DNA from: Eublepharis macularius
Lineage: Eukaryota; Chordata; Lepidosauria; Squamata; Eublepharidae
Assembly: GCF_028583425.1 (NCBI RefSeq)
Contig: NC_072791.1
Span: 194,718,311 to 194,782,310, forward strand
Direction: 5' to 3'
Length of the DNA: 64,000 nucleotides
Shown here: positions 33,111 to 46,300 of the stretch, in pieces
Numbering within the stretch: the first letter of the stretch is position 1
Layout: each line of letters starts with the position of its first letter
Notes under the pieces: generated by a model
Told to the model about the DNA's origin: nothing
The model's input: only the letters and a program-made list of their open reading frames with translations
The model's database searches: none
Position numbers and translations under genes: made by a program

Positions 33111-34398
33111 TACAGTTCTTAAGGAAGGCCCAAGCTGGCATATCAGCCAAAGCTGGTAAAAGGGCTACGTGCCAGAGAAGAAACCTGAGCCTCCAACTGT
33201 AGGCCAAGATCCAGCAGCGCCCCTATATGTTCTGGAAAAGCCAGTCTGACAATGGTGGCGTAAGGATAAGGAACCATTTCATTCAACTGTTATTGGACTA
33301 GTATTGAACTAGGCCTTTGGGAAGCAGTTCCCACACAACACATTAATTAGGCCAAGTCTTTAAAACTTACAGCAAAACAAAAAATATACGGCCAAGGAGA
33401 GCATATTTATAATGAAAGGCAGTGAGTTAACCTAAAATTTTCCACAAAAATTCCTGGAAAGGGTTCCTAATTTGTATTTCAGGAACTGCCAACCATCTCC
33501 AGCTCATTTGGCTCACTCGTCTTGGCTTCTTTTCCTCGTTTCCATCAGTTAAATCCCATTAAATGCAACAGAAATGTGTTCTATATTTTCTTAACAGCAT
33601 TTTGCAGCACGAGGAAGCTGCCTCACAGGTCTTCATCTGATTATCTTGCCAATGTGATGGAGGCAGCTGAATCTGAAAATGTTACACACACAAAATCATA
33701 ATGCTAGAGTTGGGGGGGAAATCCCAGCTCGGGATGGGGGGGAAATGTGAAATCCTTGGTTTAGACCAACAATAAAACACAAATGTAAACAATATTTAAT
33801 GGATGATTCCAATTTACGATAAGAAGTTGTTTCCTGAAACTATTAAAGTTTGGCTTGATTTGTTGAGGTTGGCGAAATACATATATAGAGAGAGAAAGCA
33901 TTTCAGAAAAGATTTCCTGTTTTTGGTTCTCTCTGTGTAACACTGCCAGCTTTTCCTTCTGTATTAAATGAATTAGAATATGTTAACTGTTCTCTATTGT
34001 AAAATCTGTCTTTGGTGTTCTAAAGAAGGGGGGGAAACAAGGCTGCAGTCCAATAATATTCTCTTTGAAATTATTCTTTTTTAAAATGAATGGAGCTCAT
34101 TTGTGAGTTAAACACATAGTGGGCAAGGAACAATGGGTTTAGGAAAGTCCAAACTTAAGAAGTCAATATCAACGCCTTGCCAATGTGACTCCAGCATCTC
34201 TAGTCAGTGAGTATCCAATGACTACTGTGCCAAAGGAAAATAAGTGACCAAAAAATGCCCCTCAATAAGACGCAGAGACAAATTGTACCACAATAGGTGC
34301 CATAAATGTTGGCTAGTGTGATGTTTAGAATGAAGAGAATGGAAGTGGTTGTGTTCCCTGCATGCCTCACTTGCAGAAGAGGATGTTACATTGACATG
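33111..34398. other. No gene recognised
   Basis: 33111-33250 may belong to the same old LINE. The rest is AT-rich unique sequence with no exon. Confidence 0.4.
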
Positions 34399-34632
34399 GT
34401 AGAGCCAGTATGGTGTAGCAGTTAAAGTGCTGCGCTAGGATCTGAGAGACCCAGGTTTGAACCCCGCTCTGCCATGGGAGCTCACTGCATAATCTTGGAC
34501 CAGTTGTATACTTTCTGCCTACTCTACCTCACAAGGTTGTTGTGGAGATAAAACGGAGAAGAGGAGAAAGATGTAAACTTTGGATCCCCATTCAGGAGAA
34601 TGGTGGGGTATAAATGAAGTAAACAAATACTG
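34399..34632 (+). repeat. tRNA-derived squamate SINE, near full length
   Basis: Head TAGAGCCAGTATGGTGTAGC with AGTTAAAGTGCTGCGCTAGG, B-box-like GGTTTGAACCCC, body CTACCTCACAAGGTTGTTGT and 3' end GGTATAAATGAAGTAAACAA. It is the reference copy for this family in the window. Confidence 0.85.
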
Positions 34633-35794
34633 TTGACAGCATAGTAATGGAATACCATCAGCACTGCCAGTCCCGTCCCACCCACCCCGCACTGCACCCA
34701 TAAGCACTGTGCTACTACTGCAGCAGCCAGAATTGTTGAGACTATACATAGATTAGGTATAGGGAGCAGCAATCCAACTTGGAGCAAGGACACCCCCCTT
34801 TCTTTGCTTACCTGTCTGAGGCGCATTGTTCTTGTTCCTCCAGCCAGGAAAGTAAGAACCTTTCCTCTGGTGTCTGCATCCCGAGATGCAGTACCTGTTG
34901 CGGTTCTGAACAAAGCAGTGTTGGACAAATGACATAATGTTTGGCTAGCTGTACTCAGTGTACTAACTATTGTGCAAAGTGCCCTTTGGGTGGGGTTCCC
35001 ATGACTAAAGCCCCACCACCCCATTTGCATTGTATGTGTGCACACTATGGAAGCCAGAGCAACATAGCTCCGCATGAAATCATATGAGCTATGGGTGTCC
35101 TGCGTATGGCTTATGTAGTGCTTTGGTTGCAGGCTTAGTCAACATACGGCACTCATGCTTGGAGGCAGGATGGGAAATGGGGGGACACTCTGACGTTTCT
35201 CTTGCACGGGCCTCTACAGGATATTTTAGATATAAAGGGTGTGGGCGGTGTTAAATTGCACCCGCCTTAGGAAGCTAGGACCTACTCTGCTTCAAGCTCA
35301 TCTCTGGCTTGAAGTGTAGAGGTCACACCAGAGCAACATCAGCAAGGCTTGCCTCTAGCGTATCTCTGGATTCAGCAGTACACCTCTAAGGTATGTCGGT
35401 TTAGGAGTTACTAGCATCCCAAGCTGTTTTGAGAAAAGCCTTAAGTTTGAGCTGTAAATTTGCTCTTGACTGCTGCAAGGCTCAAGGGAAAACAGCGCTC
35501 GTTCCTACCCTTACTCACAAGAGGGACTATAATAAAATTAAAAAGATAAGCTGCTTCCTACGCAACGGCATTCGAGGCTTCATAGACTATTGGGTAATAT
35601 TAAAGTACAGTCAAAAAACAAGCAGTCTATATATTTTGGGAGTACAGCTGAATACACAGAGTATAAATAACTTAAAACTAAACTTTTGATTGGTCAATCA
35701 AGTGACACACACACACTCTATTTTTAAAGAGACATTTGAGTGTAGTGTGATAGAGGCTATGTTCCACACACACATTGTGCCTAATAAACAGATT
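34633..35794. other. No gene recognised
   Basis: The long minus-strand frame ending in the SINE (34524-35075) has no domain and runs out of unique DNA into the SINE. Nothing else identified. Confidence 0.5.
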
Positions 35795-36007
35795 TGCCAG
35801 CCTCCAGGTGGTGGCTGGAGATCCCCAGGAATTACAACCGATCTCCAGCCAGGAGACATCAGTTCCCCTGGAGAAAATGGTTGCTTTTGAGGGTGGACTA
35901 TATGGCATTATATCCTTCTGAGGCCCCTCCCCTCCCAAACCCCACCCACTTCAAGCTCCACCCCCCAAAATCTCCAGGAACTTCCAAACACAGAGCTGGC
36001 AACCCTA
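35795..36007. repeat. Reptile repeat with TTGCCAG / CTGGCAACC ends, full copy
   Basis: TTTGCCAGCCTCCAGGTGGT, CCAGGAATTACAACCGATCT, GAGAAAATGGTTGCTTTTGA, ATCTCCAGGAACTTCC and GAGCTGGCAACCC. Inverted ends suggest a non-autonomous DNA element. Related flanks (taataaac / tgataaac) hint at an 8-bp duplication but are not adjacent on the left. Confidence 0.65.
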
Positions 36008-36273
36008 CTGATAAACAAGTATTGCAGTCTTTTTATAACACTTAGAAAACCTGCAGAACATTTAGACAACCTGACCAGAGATGATAGCAGACTAGCAGAC
36101 TGCCCTCAGCCATGTGCTATTGTAACCTGTTTTGTTCAAGGAACAACATCAAATAAATAGATATATCTAATTTGAGAACTGGGAGAGTTCATGTCTATGA
36201 CAGTGTGATCCCACCTTGTGACACTTGCATTTATAAAAATAGCAATGGACAAACTTGGAAAAATAAAACATCT

Positions 36274-36467
36274 GGGCCGTTTCCACACTGCTTACCTTCC
36301 CTCGGAATGACCCGGAACATCACGCAAAAAACGTGGAAGATCGTGTTTTCTCGCGTGAGATTTGCGTGATGTCGCGCAAATCTCATGCGAGAAAACGTGA
36401 TCTTCTGCGTTTTTTGCGCGATGTTTACGGTTGTTCCGAGGGAAGGTAAGCAGTGTGGAAACAGCCC
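36274..36467. mobile_element. CpG-rich palindromic MITE, second copy
   Basis: The left end GGGCCGTTTCCACACTGCTT is mirrored by AAGCAGTGTGGAAACAGCCC. The core has complementary stretches (GATCGTGTTTTCTCGCGTGA against CATGCGAGAAAACGTGATCT) with dense CpG. Same family as 1942-2122. Confidence 0.8.
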
Positions 36468-36849
36468 TGATTTGGAACAATACAATAATAAAGCATTTAC
36501 AACTACAATCATGTAACAAAACAGGCCTGTTTTACTCAAGCAGACCCAGGTCTCAGTCTTTCTGACATCTACTAGCCAGTCCCTTGAAATGCAGCAACTT
36601 GTAGCTGTGCTCTGCGTTGGGATGTCTTCTGTTCTTCACAGAAGTCTACAACATTGATAGAAAATTCATAGAAAGGAGTGTTTCTGAGGAGAGAGTGCTT
36701 CTCCCTGCAGTTTCAGGCCCTCCAGTCTCTCAGGGAAAATGGCACCTTTTTTTCCTTATAAGGAATACCCCAACTCTTTATCTCCTTCTAGTGGACAAGG
36801 GTTATACTACGCCCATATGTATGGCTATATACAGACTCCCGACTGTTTA

Positions 36850-37010
36850 GTAGCCTATGGAGATGGCATCTGGGCTATTTTAATGACTGTTTAAAGATTA
36901 TTACTGATTTTATAGTTTTATGATTTATTGTATTTGATGAATATTGTGAGCTGCCCTGAGCCCATTTGTGGGGAGGGTGGGGTATAAATCATATCAAATA
37001 AATAAAATCA
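36850..37010 (+). repeat. L2 LINE 3' end
   Basis: GAGCTGCCCTGAGCCCATTT with GGGGAGGGTGGGGTATAAAT and an AAATAAATAAAA tail is the 3' end of the L2 family seen at 28307-29049. Confidence 0.7.
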
Positions 37011-37078
37011 CTGTGTGATCCTACCACGGTCAATGCTCTTAATAAACTTTAGCCTGTCTCTAGCCAAGGTCAGGACTG

Positions 37079-37395
37079 TTGGAAATACAATGTCTTGTGT
37101 GCAGAGAAGACAGAAGACACAGAATACCCGCAAGGGGCAGCAAATCTAACATTTAGATAGATGGCAGAGTGGGATCCTTCTTTCCTCCTCTCTTCTGTCC
37201 TTGCATGTCTCCAGATCAGTATTCTTAGGCTACTTTCTGCTTCCTGCTTCTTCCCGTAAGTCCTGGTCCCTGTTTACTGAGGTATTTAGTATCTATTCTG
37301 TTTCTCTCCTTTCTGCCAAAGTTGTCGTTCCCGAATAAACTCTTTTCATTCACTCCTTAATCAGACTCAAGATCATGCCTAAGATATACCAGAGC
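37079..37395 (+). repeat. Possible solo LTR-like segment
   Basis: It begins TGTTGGAAATACAATG, has AATAAACTCTTTTCATTCAC near the end and finishes GAGCCTACA, a TG...CA layout with a polyadenylation-like signal. No internal retroviral genes and no clear target duplication were seen. This is weak structural evidence only. Confidence 0.3.
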
Positions 37396-37509
37396 CTACA
37401 GGGACTGAGTTGGAAGACCAGATCTTTTGCCGCACTGCTCCACAGAGCCTTGAACTGGCACCTGTAGCTGTCTGTAGAGGTAGCAGCAACCGTCAGCCCA
37501 CATGGGGCT

Positions 37510-37740
37510 TTTGTTTACTTTTATTTACTTCATTTAGTCCATCTTTCTCCCCTCTGGGGATCCAAAGCGGCTTGCATCATTCTCTCCTCCATTTTATCCT
37601 TGCGACAAACCTGTAAGGTAGGTTAAGATGACAGTGTGTGACTAGCCCAAGGTCACCCAGCAGGCTTCCATGGCACAGCAGGGATTTGAACCTGGGTATC
37701 CTAGTCCAACATTTTAACCACTTCACCAAACTGGCTTTTA
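37510..37740 (-). repeat. tRNA-derived squamate SINE
   Basis: Reversed copy: 3' end at the left (TACTTCATTTAGTCCATCTT), body AGGTCACCCAGCAGGCTTCC, head CACTTCACCAAACTGGCTTT at the right. Confidence 0.8.
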
Positions 37741-38099
37741 AAGAAGAAATAATCGTGAGCACATACTAAGCTGCTTAGGCTGGTAGGTCCACATGGCACC
37801 TTGGGTTTTTGGATCAAAAGAGCTGTCAAGAGTGGCCCTACAACATCCACACTGACACAATCTGCACTGTCAATAAAGAGATTTCCTAACATAGAGGCAA
37901 GCAAGGCAGAGCTGACCACCTCTGGCCTGTGCCAACTAGCACTTTTAGCCCCCACAACTCAAGCAAACACATGTGTTATGATGTCTAAAGCCCTGGATAG
38001 GGTGAAATTGCCAGTATATGCTATGCAACTGATCAGACTTTTGATGATAAAAATGGATACTTCGGATGGAACACACCCTCCAACAATCCAATGATAGCT

Positions 38100-38430
38100 T
38101 GTAGTTGGTTTCAGGTAGTTTAGGTGGGTAGCCATATTGGTCTGCAGTAGAACAGCAGGATTTTAGTCCAATGGCACCTTAGAGACCAACTAGATTTTCA
38201 GAGTGTAAGCATTCCAGAGTGTCTGAAGAAAGGAGTTCTGCCTGCCAAAAGCTTACACTGTGAAAGTCTAGTTGGTCTCTAAGGTGCCATCCGAGTAAAA
38301 TTATGCCATTTCAAGTAGGCAGTCGTATTGGTTTCTAGTAGAAGAGCAAGATTTGGGTCCAGTGGTACCTTAAAGACCCACTAGATTTCTCTCAAAAGCT
38401 GATACCCTTTTAGGTGCTATGGGAGCAGGC
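38100..38430. repeat. Two adjacent copies of the AGCACCTTAAAG-type repeat
   Basis: 38115-38305 forms an imperfect hairpin (CCAATGGCACCTTAGAGACC against GGTCTCTAAGGTGCCATCCG). A second, partial copy follows at 38310-38430 (AGTGGTACCTTAAAGACCCA). Both begin with the GTAGGCAGTCGTATTGGT type end. Confidence 0.65.
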
Positions 38431-39489
38431 TCTTGATTTTATAATTTGATGATTCTCTGAATGTGGGGAGGAAAGCAGGGCTCCAGAGCAAATAACTACT
38501 GAAACATCATCCTATAGTTTATTAATCGCAATCTCACCCACTTTCCGGATACTTTTTGCCATTCTTTATCCACACTCTTGCCTTGATCTCATTCATTCAG
38601 CTCAGATTTTTAACCTAACATACAGTTCAAACTTCTTCTGACCTTCAAATCTCTTTATTCTCTTGCTCCTTCTTAATTCTTCAACACCTACTGCATAAAG
38701 AAGTTTAAGCCATCCATCTGGGAATCCCTTTCTATCTCTGGGCCATTCCTAGTTTCTGATGCAGCGTTGATCTTTATATTGTTTCATAACTCATTTTAGC
38801 TCCGACTGCTAGAATCGTAATTGTCTCAGCCCCTGACAAGCAGCTTCTGGGAATGTGAAGGGGCAACATCAAGAGTTCCAAACTGACTTTTACTGATGTG
38901 CACGTACGTGCCTGCACTGCTGCTCAGGAACGGCAGTGCGGGTGAAAAATGAGATGCTCCCTTTCCTTTCATGTATATTACAGTGACACCTTTCTCCAAG
39001 GTCCCTTTTCACAAGCCTGGATCTCCTTATAGTAGAAGAGGGCCAGTGGAAGCTGTTCCAGCAGCATTTACATTTATAAGATGCTTGTGTCAGCAACTGA
39101 GGCTGTGTCATCACAACCAAGTAAACCATGTGATTCTTTGAGCATGGTCCAACTGTAGCTACTGGTTGCCTGGCGTGATGAATATTTATTATTTCTATGC
39201 TACTTTTCTCTGCAAGCATTCTCAAGGAATACCACGCTCAGTGGCACAAAAGCTCAAAACACATCTTGTTTTTAACGGCAAAATGGAGTAATAGTTTAAG
39301 GACTAAGTGGGAGGTCCACTTGAAATAAAAGAGTATTGTGATCAAGGGGAATGCCTGTGATAACTTCATGATTTTTATTAATTTTGTGAGACACCTTAAA
39401 GGTCCATTTGGATCACATGATGGGACATAAATGCAAGAAATAAAGGAATTCTCCTAGGAAGTCCATTTATATTTCTTTAAGACAGCAGA
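38431..39489. other. No gene recognised
   Basis: Intergenic DNA downstream of the transporter gene. No exon seen. Confidence 0.4.
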
Positions 39490-39695
39490 TTCATGACAAG
39501 CACAGTGCATTGTTTAATGTATAAGAGTGGGGTTCAAATCCCCACTCTGGCATGGCAGTTCACTAGGTGATCTTGGGCCAATCACTCTCTCAGCCTGACT
39601 TCTGAGGATAAAATGGGGGCTGAGCGAATGCTTGCCAGCCACTTGGGGCCCCCACTGGAAGGAAAAACAGGGTGTAAATATCTAAATGAACAAAT
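39490..39695 (+). repeat. tRNA-derived squamate SINE, diverged
   Basis: GAGTGGGGTTCAAATCCCCA (B-box-like), GTGATCTTGGGCCAATCACT, CTGAGGATAAAATGGGGGCT and GGGTGTAAATATCTAAATGA. Confidence 0.7.
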
Positions 39696-39889
39696 AAACC
39701 ATGTGACAGAGAGGGCTTACAGCATCATTACAGGCTCCAGGTGCTGCTTTTCAGCAGCTGCTGTGTGGTTCCTGGTTGTTCGAATCCATCCCACAGACCA
39801 TTTCACATAGTTTCTCATTTCAGTATGCAAAAAAAAAAAGCTTTAGTTTTCATCTTTTAAAAACTGCACAAAAACTAGATCCAGCGGAG

Positions 39890-40010
39890 TTAGCCATGTT
39901 AGTCTGTAGTAGCAAAATCAAAAAGAGTCCAGTAGCACCTTTAAGACTAACCAATTTTATTTTATTGTAGCATAAGCTTTCGAGAATCAAGTTCTCTTCA
40001 TCAGATGCAC
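39890..40010 (+). repeat. Reptile interspersed repeat (AGTCCAGTAGCACC family)
   Basis: GTTAGCCATGTTAGTCTGTA, AGTCCAGTAGCACCTTTAAG, TTATTGTAGCATAAGCTTTC and TCTTCATCAGATGCA: a single-orientation, near-complete copy just downstream of the SLC38A11 stop. It contains AATAAA on the minus strand (39956-39966), the nearest polyadenylation-like signal after the stop. Confidence 0.75.
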
Positions 40011-40124
40011 AGAACTACCCAACAAGTATTTTTTTAAAAAAAAAATCCCGAATACAAAACTGGTCTTGCTAAAACCCACAATCACAACTGACTGTGCTTG
40101 CTAGGGAGGCTTAAAAAAAAACTC

Positions 40125-40391
40125 TTAGGGTTGGTGAATTGACTGAGAAGATGGACTTGTATTATTGTAGAGGGAAGAATTTCCAGGGAAGCAGTATGGC
40201 ATTTCTTTTCCATGGCCGCATTCCTGGGGATGCAAAATAGTCATAATAAAGCCAACAATCATCACTAGCACGCCCACAGCCAGGATGAGTCCAGAGAGAA
40301 GGCTATCGGGATGGGTCCACCGCTCTTCAGACAGCTTCAGGTAACAGGCTGCAGGCAGAATGAAGACCAGCGGAGTAGCACTGAGGACTCC
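40125..40391 (-). CDS. SLC38A11: SLC38A11 last coding exon
   Basis: 267 bp including the TAA stop (40127-40125). Encodes GVLSATPLVFILPAACYLKL, SEERWTHPDS, a final helix (LLSGLILAVGVLVMIVGFIM) and a short extracellular-type tail with CGHGKEMPYCF and possible N-glycosylation sites (NSS, NTS). Acceptor ctgtctgcag. No certain polyadenylation site is seen downstream. Confidence 0.96.
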   Translation of the reverse strand, partial: GVLSATPLVFILPAACYLKLSEERWTHPDSLLSGLILAVGVLVMIVGFIMTILHPQECGHGKEMPYCFPGNSSLYNNTSPSSQSIHQP

Positions 40392-43300
40392 CTGCAGACA
40401 GGAAGAGAAAGACTGAATAAAATTGCACAGCAACTCGATGGGCACACGCCATTGCAGTTGAGTATGCAAAGAGCATACAAGCCAGTAGAACTGAAGGACA
40501 AATGCAATGGCTAGTAAGACAAAAAGAAATTCTTACAGATGTTTGCAAGAGGAACAGAAATGTCTTAGGGCTAAACTACATGAGACACCCAACATGTGTC
40601 GGGTTCGCACAAGTTTACCTGGCTAGTGCGGTCGGGATAGCAGCAGCAGCAGGACGGGAGGCAGAGAGTCAGTGAGGGGAGCCCAAAGCTGCCAGGCGAC
40701 TAACAGCAAAACCACGAGGGCTACTCCAGAAACAAAGGACTAAAAACTACAAACCACACTTCCCGGAGTGTATAGTTAAAGGTAGTCAATTAATTAGTTT
40801 CCAGATGAAAAAAAAAGGTAAAGGTAGTCCCCTGTGCAAGCACCGAATCATTACTAACCCATGGGGGACGTCGCCTTCCCCAGTCATCTACACTTTATCC
40901 CCAGGAAATTGGGTACTCATTTTACCGACCTCGGAAGGCTGGAAGGCTGAGTCAACCCAGATATTTTGCAGTATATTAAAGTGACAAAGTGCACAAAGGA
41001 TGCCGGACCGTCCTTTGAAGCCAACATGGTGGTAGTGAAATACTGTCAGATTGGAGATTTATATTGAAAGCAGAAGCGTATGAAGAAGTGATCTTACGAA
41101 ACGGGATTGCAGAAATTTATGCCAGCGAAACCCATAGGCGTTTGTTGCTGCTTTGAGGATCGCAGCAGCCTCCCAGGCAATCTTGCAGCTTTACACTGAA
41201 GTTTCTCAGCCCCTTGAGGCGTTGTTTACAACTTCGGCATACACAGTAGTTCTACAGGCATCTTTACAGCCGTAAACTAAAGTCTTTCAGCCCACTGGGG
41301 CTTCTGGATATTTACAAGGAAATATACAAGAGACTCTTCAAGTGCTCAATTATGTGGAAACATACAAGAGACTCTTCAAGAACTCATTGTTTCTGTGACT
41401 CTTAGATTTTGTATGAACGGCTGTAGTTTTGAAGTGATTACAACCTCTCCACCGATTGGACTATTTTGCAACAATTGTATGTGTATTTATTGTGGTATTT
41501 GTTGGTTTATTGATCTATTGATGTATTTATTGGATTATTGAATGTATGGTTAACTGTTGGTTGTACGTGAATTGTTATTTATTGTCGTGGAACACTTTGT
41601 GCACTTTGTCACTTTAATATACTGCAAAATATCTGGACACTTAATTAATTGACTACCTTTAACTATACATTCTGGGAAGTGTGGTTTGTAGTTTTTAGGC
41701 GGCTAACAGTGGCAGAAGGAGCTGCAGCCACTGTCGCTGCTAGACTCAACAATCCCTTCTTACAATTTCATCTCTGTATAGGAGGGTAGTTTAAAAAGGC
41801 AGAGTTGGCAGAGATTGCTCCTCAGAGGGTTTGTTAATTTCCTCCTCACCTCACCAAAGGGGGTGATAGAGCCTTTGGGGAGGTGAAGAGGAAACTAACA
41901 AACCCTATGAGAAGCGATCTTTGCCAGCTTTGTAGAGCGGTGAAATTGACAGAACCTTGGGCTCTTTTTAAACTATGCTTCCTGGCTAATGTTGTGTCTC
42001 TCTACACTTGAGCGTTCTCGTGTAAGAGGTCTTGTGTGGAGAGACACTGGGCCAAGCTACAAGTGATGAATGACACAGGTTGGACACTGGTCAGCTTCCC
42101 TCAAGTTCTGATGGGAAATGTAGGCATCCTGGTCTTGCAGCTTGGCTCTCCAACTGCTGTCCAATGGACTTTTCAACTGTCACTTGTCCAACATTCTGCC
42201 AAGCTGCCTACATTTCCCATCAAAACTTGAGGGAAGCTGACAAGTGTCCAACCTGTGTCATTCGTCGTAGTACAACGACGAGGTACAAAGTACAAGCGAT
42301 GCTGGAGTCCTGTGACTGCAACTCCAGACATATTATTTGGCTCTCAAAAAATCACCATGGAGGGAGTAAATATTTGAACCTTGTCCGCTCTGTTCTAAAC
42401 CAACTACTTTAGCCCCTTACTACACCATACTCAATTTGCAGTTTTGTGTTATTACTTTAATAAGAATAAGGCTAGGAAAGCATGCCCTGTTTATTCTTAT
42501 ACCTGAATAACAAGAAAACTAAACAGTATCCTTGCCAATGAGGACATTACAAGACTGGAAGCATCTGCTTTGCTTCAGCCAGTGTGGTGTAGTTGTGATT
42601 ACAGTGACATATTGTGATCTGGGAGAGCCAAGTTCAAATCCCTACTCAGCCATGTAAGGTTGCTCAGTAACCTTGTGCTGGTCACACCCTTGGCCTAACC
42701 TACCTCACAGGGTGGTTGTGAAGATAAAATGGAAGAGAAATATTGTAAGCTACTTTGGGTGCCCACTGAAGAGAAAAGTGGGGTATAAATGAAATAAATA
42801 AATAAATAAAATTCAGCTGACTGTTCCTTACTTCAGCACCCAGCGAGGTGGCCAATGACATCTGCCTTGGTAGTATGAAACATTCCACCTTTACAAGTTG
42901 TTCTTTTTTAAAAGCAATTTAATAGTTAGCATAGCGCTTGGAGTCTCTTACATTCAGCTCCAAAACGATTCCTAGGCAGTCATACACTAAAGAGATGCCT
43001 GTCGCTACAACCACCACGATGACCGTCAAGGTGGCATGCCAAACAGTTGTGAGTTTCCCACTGAAAAACACATTTGCAATGACCTAAAACAGAAACAGAG
43101 TCTTAAACACTGCTGTGACAGGTAGCTTACTTTATGGAGTGACATCTCTTAAACATTCCACATTAAGTGCTAAGGGGGAGGGGGTTAGCATGCCATGCGA
43201 GACATGGGTGAAATGTTCCGTCAGCCTTGCCCATGTAATTTCATGGAGTATTTCTTTTTCAAAGATCATTCCAGGATTGCAAATAACCAGCTTTGACTTG

Positions 43301-46300
43301 GCGAAGCCTGGAGTCAATTTATACATCTGGAAACAAGTTTAATGGTTAGATTTTCAACACTGTGCTTACAACAGCGTTAAGAGCATTTAAACCCACTGAA
43401 ATCAATCGACTTAAAAGTCCCACGGAATATTAAACCGATTGATTTCTGTGGGATAAGTATCCAGTTCGAGGCCTGTAAAAGGATTACCAAGAGATTCCTG
43501 CATAACTGCCATTATAATATACGGAAGCAATTTTTGGATTTTCAGCCTGTTCCTTAGGCTGCCATTCAGCCTGGCAGCTCAATGTTAACTATATTCACGC
43601 AGAAGTCCCAAGTATTTCGAGAGGGCTAGTTCACAAGGAAGCGTGCACAGGCTTGCGATTTCAATCTATGTCTCTCTATTTGAGCTGCAAGCCGCTAACT
43701 ATAGAACGTTCTGTACTTTGTACTTCTGTAAGGCAATCTAATCTAATTTGCCTTCCCTCTTCTCTGCCTCCGCTAAAATAAGCGCTTGGAGCTCTGGATG
43801 GCTGGCAGTTGTGATACCATGACTCAACTCAAACATGCAGCGTGTACAGCTGGAATATTTGGTAAAGTATTTAGCTAGACTCTGGGAGACTAGAAACTGG
43901 GAGATTCTGGTTCAAATCCTCACCCTGTCATTGAAGCTTACTGGCTGACCTTGGGCCAGTCACACTCTTTCAACCTAATCTACCTCACAGGGTTGCTGTG
44001 AAGATAAAAAGAATGATGTAAGCTATTGGAATCTCCATTGAGGTATGAATGGGGAATAAGTATTTAAAAAATATATTGTCCTAGATTTTTTTTAAAAGCT
44101 GCCATGAACACGGAAAGTTATTTCCATGTCACTAAATAAACCATACAGCTACAAAATTCTTACTGAAACAGTTTCTACTCCTGAACAGACAAGCCAATTA
44201 AACAAACAAACTTGCCTCTTTAGGAGTGAAAACTACTGCACAGAAAGTCCAAAAAGAGAGCTCAAAGTCTTACTGAAATGTAAATTACTTCTTTGGATTG
44301 TAGTCATTGCCTCAAACTAGAAAAGAAATAGAAAAGGGGGGGTGTAAATTGGTTTCGGGCAGTATATCTAATTATATATGCTTAGCCAAGGATGGTATAA
44401 ATTGTCTGAACCCATCACACCCAATATGACTGTAATGTAACAAAACTGCAGTCTTTGCTAATTTTGTGAATCAGAAAGGACAAAGCGAAAAGCCCTGAAA
44501 ACTAACTAGAAAAACAATTAAGGAAAGTCTAAAGCAATGTAACTAGTTCTTTTAACTAGCCTGGAACAAATTAAAGCATATTATATAAATATAAAGTCGT
44601 CTTTATTATGCTTAACAAACAATTCTTCTAGTAAACTTTATAATTATATATAACCAGTGACATTATATATAACCAATGACAAGGTTGGATTGGACAAATT
44701 CAAGACTATATGAACAGAGCAAGTGACCATTCAAAGTGGATCATCTTCTGGATCAGGGCAGAAAGTATTAACTTTGTAGAGTTGTGCTGTTTAACTGCAA
44801 CTTTCCTCATTTATTGTACTAGGACTAGATATTTTAGGAGATTAGGATTTTAGAATAGTCAGTGTGGTTAGAGTTGGGCTAGGATTCAGGTTTGAATCCA
44901 CTCTCTGCTGGGTGCTCTTGGGCCAGTCATACAGGCTTAGCTTAAGCAAATTCACAGGATAGTCTGGGAGGATATAATGAAGGCGAGGAAAACAATGAAA
45001 GCTAGTGTGAGTTTCCACTAGGGAGAAAGACGGGCTATAAATAAAACCAATCAGCCAATCAATCAATCAAACATGGCACAGCGCATTCCATGACGTATAA
45101 ACCATTAGCACCCACCTCTCTGGTAACAAAACATTCTATTGGAAAAGTCAGGATGACCGTGATCCCATAACAAAACCTTCCAAATGTAGCAAGATCATCA
45201 TCTCTGCAATAATTTTCGAATATGTCTCCTGGGGAAGTGGAGGAAAATGAGATTAATTTCACATGCACGAGTGACACAGGACCTGATCCGATGGTGTTGA
45301 GGGGGGCACATGAAGAAAGCTGTACTTCCCCCCCTGCTTGGCATGTCAACTCTGCCTCCATTGCCAGCGGGTATCATGTATGCCACGCCAGCCGATATGG
45401 CATGGATGGGTTCTATGTGTAGGGTTAAACCCTAGGTAAATGTAGAATTTCAACAGCATGCAAGGAGGGCCTATGGGTGCCAAACTGGGTGATATAGCAA
45501 CACATGCAGGCCTGCAAGCACTAGAAGTGGGATCAGCATGCTGGATGGGTAGAAGGCCACCATGCTCCCCTTTCCCTGTTCCTCTGTAGCCACAGGACTG
45601 ACATATTGTCTGAACCGCCCCGGGGCTAAAACATGAACAGTACAGGTTTATGCGTATTTACTGAAAAGTCAATCCCACTTTGTTCAATAGGGCTTACTCC
45701 CAAGTAAGCATGCACAGGATTGCAGCTGACATTTCAAACAGAATATGGATCCAGGCATTCACAAGATTTTACAGCATAACCTAAGAATGTAAGAAGAGCC
45801 AGGCTGTGTCAAACCGAAGTCCCATCTAATCCAGCATTCTGTTCAAACAATGGACGACAAGCTGCATCTAGGAAATCCACAAGCATGAGGACTGCAACAT
45901 GTATTCTCCTATGAAGGGCTTTTTTTCTGGGAAAAGAGGTGGTGGAACTCAGTGGGTTGCCCTCAGAGAAAATAGTCACATGGCTGGTGGCCCCGCCCCC
46001 TGATCTCCAGACAGAGGGGAGTTTAGATTGCCCTCCACACTGCTTGGCGGCACAGAGGTCAATCTAAACTCCCCTCTGTCTGGAGATCAGGGGGCGAGGC
46101 CACCAGCCATGTGACCATTTTCAAGAGGTCCCGGAACTCTGTTCCCCCGTGTTCCCCCTGAAAAAAAGCCCTGCTCCTATGTTCCCCAGCAACTGATATA
46201 AAGAGGCAGACTGCTACTGGTAGCCTCTGGTACCAGTGGGAGTAGATAGGCATTGGGACAAGCAGCCATCAAGACCACTGATAGCCTCGTCCTCCAGGAA

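Noticed and set aside
34399..34470. Possible tRNA gene
   Set aside because: The B-box-like sequence is present, but no cloverleaf can be formed convincingly and the sequence continues into a SINE body.
34524..35075. 183-codon open frame on the minus strand
   Set aside because: Its C-terminal part is the reverse of a SINE (34399-34632) and the rest has no family resemblance.
37079..37395. Endogenous retrovirus
   Set aside because: Only a weak LTR-like layout is seen; no gag, pol or env resemblance and no target duplication, so it is kept as a low-confidence repeat only.
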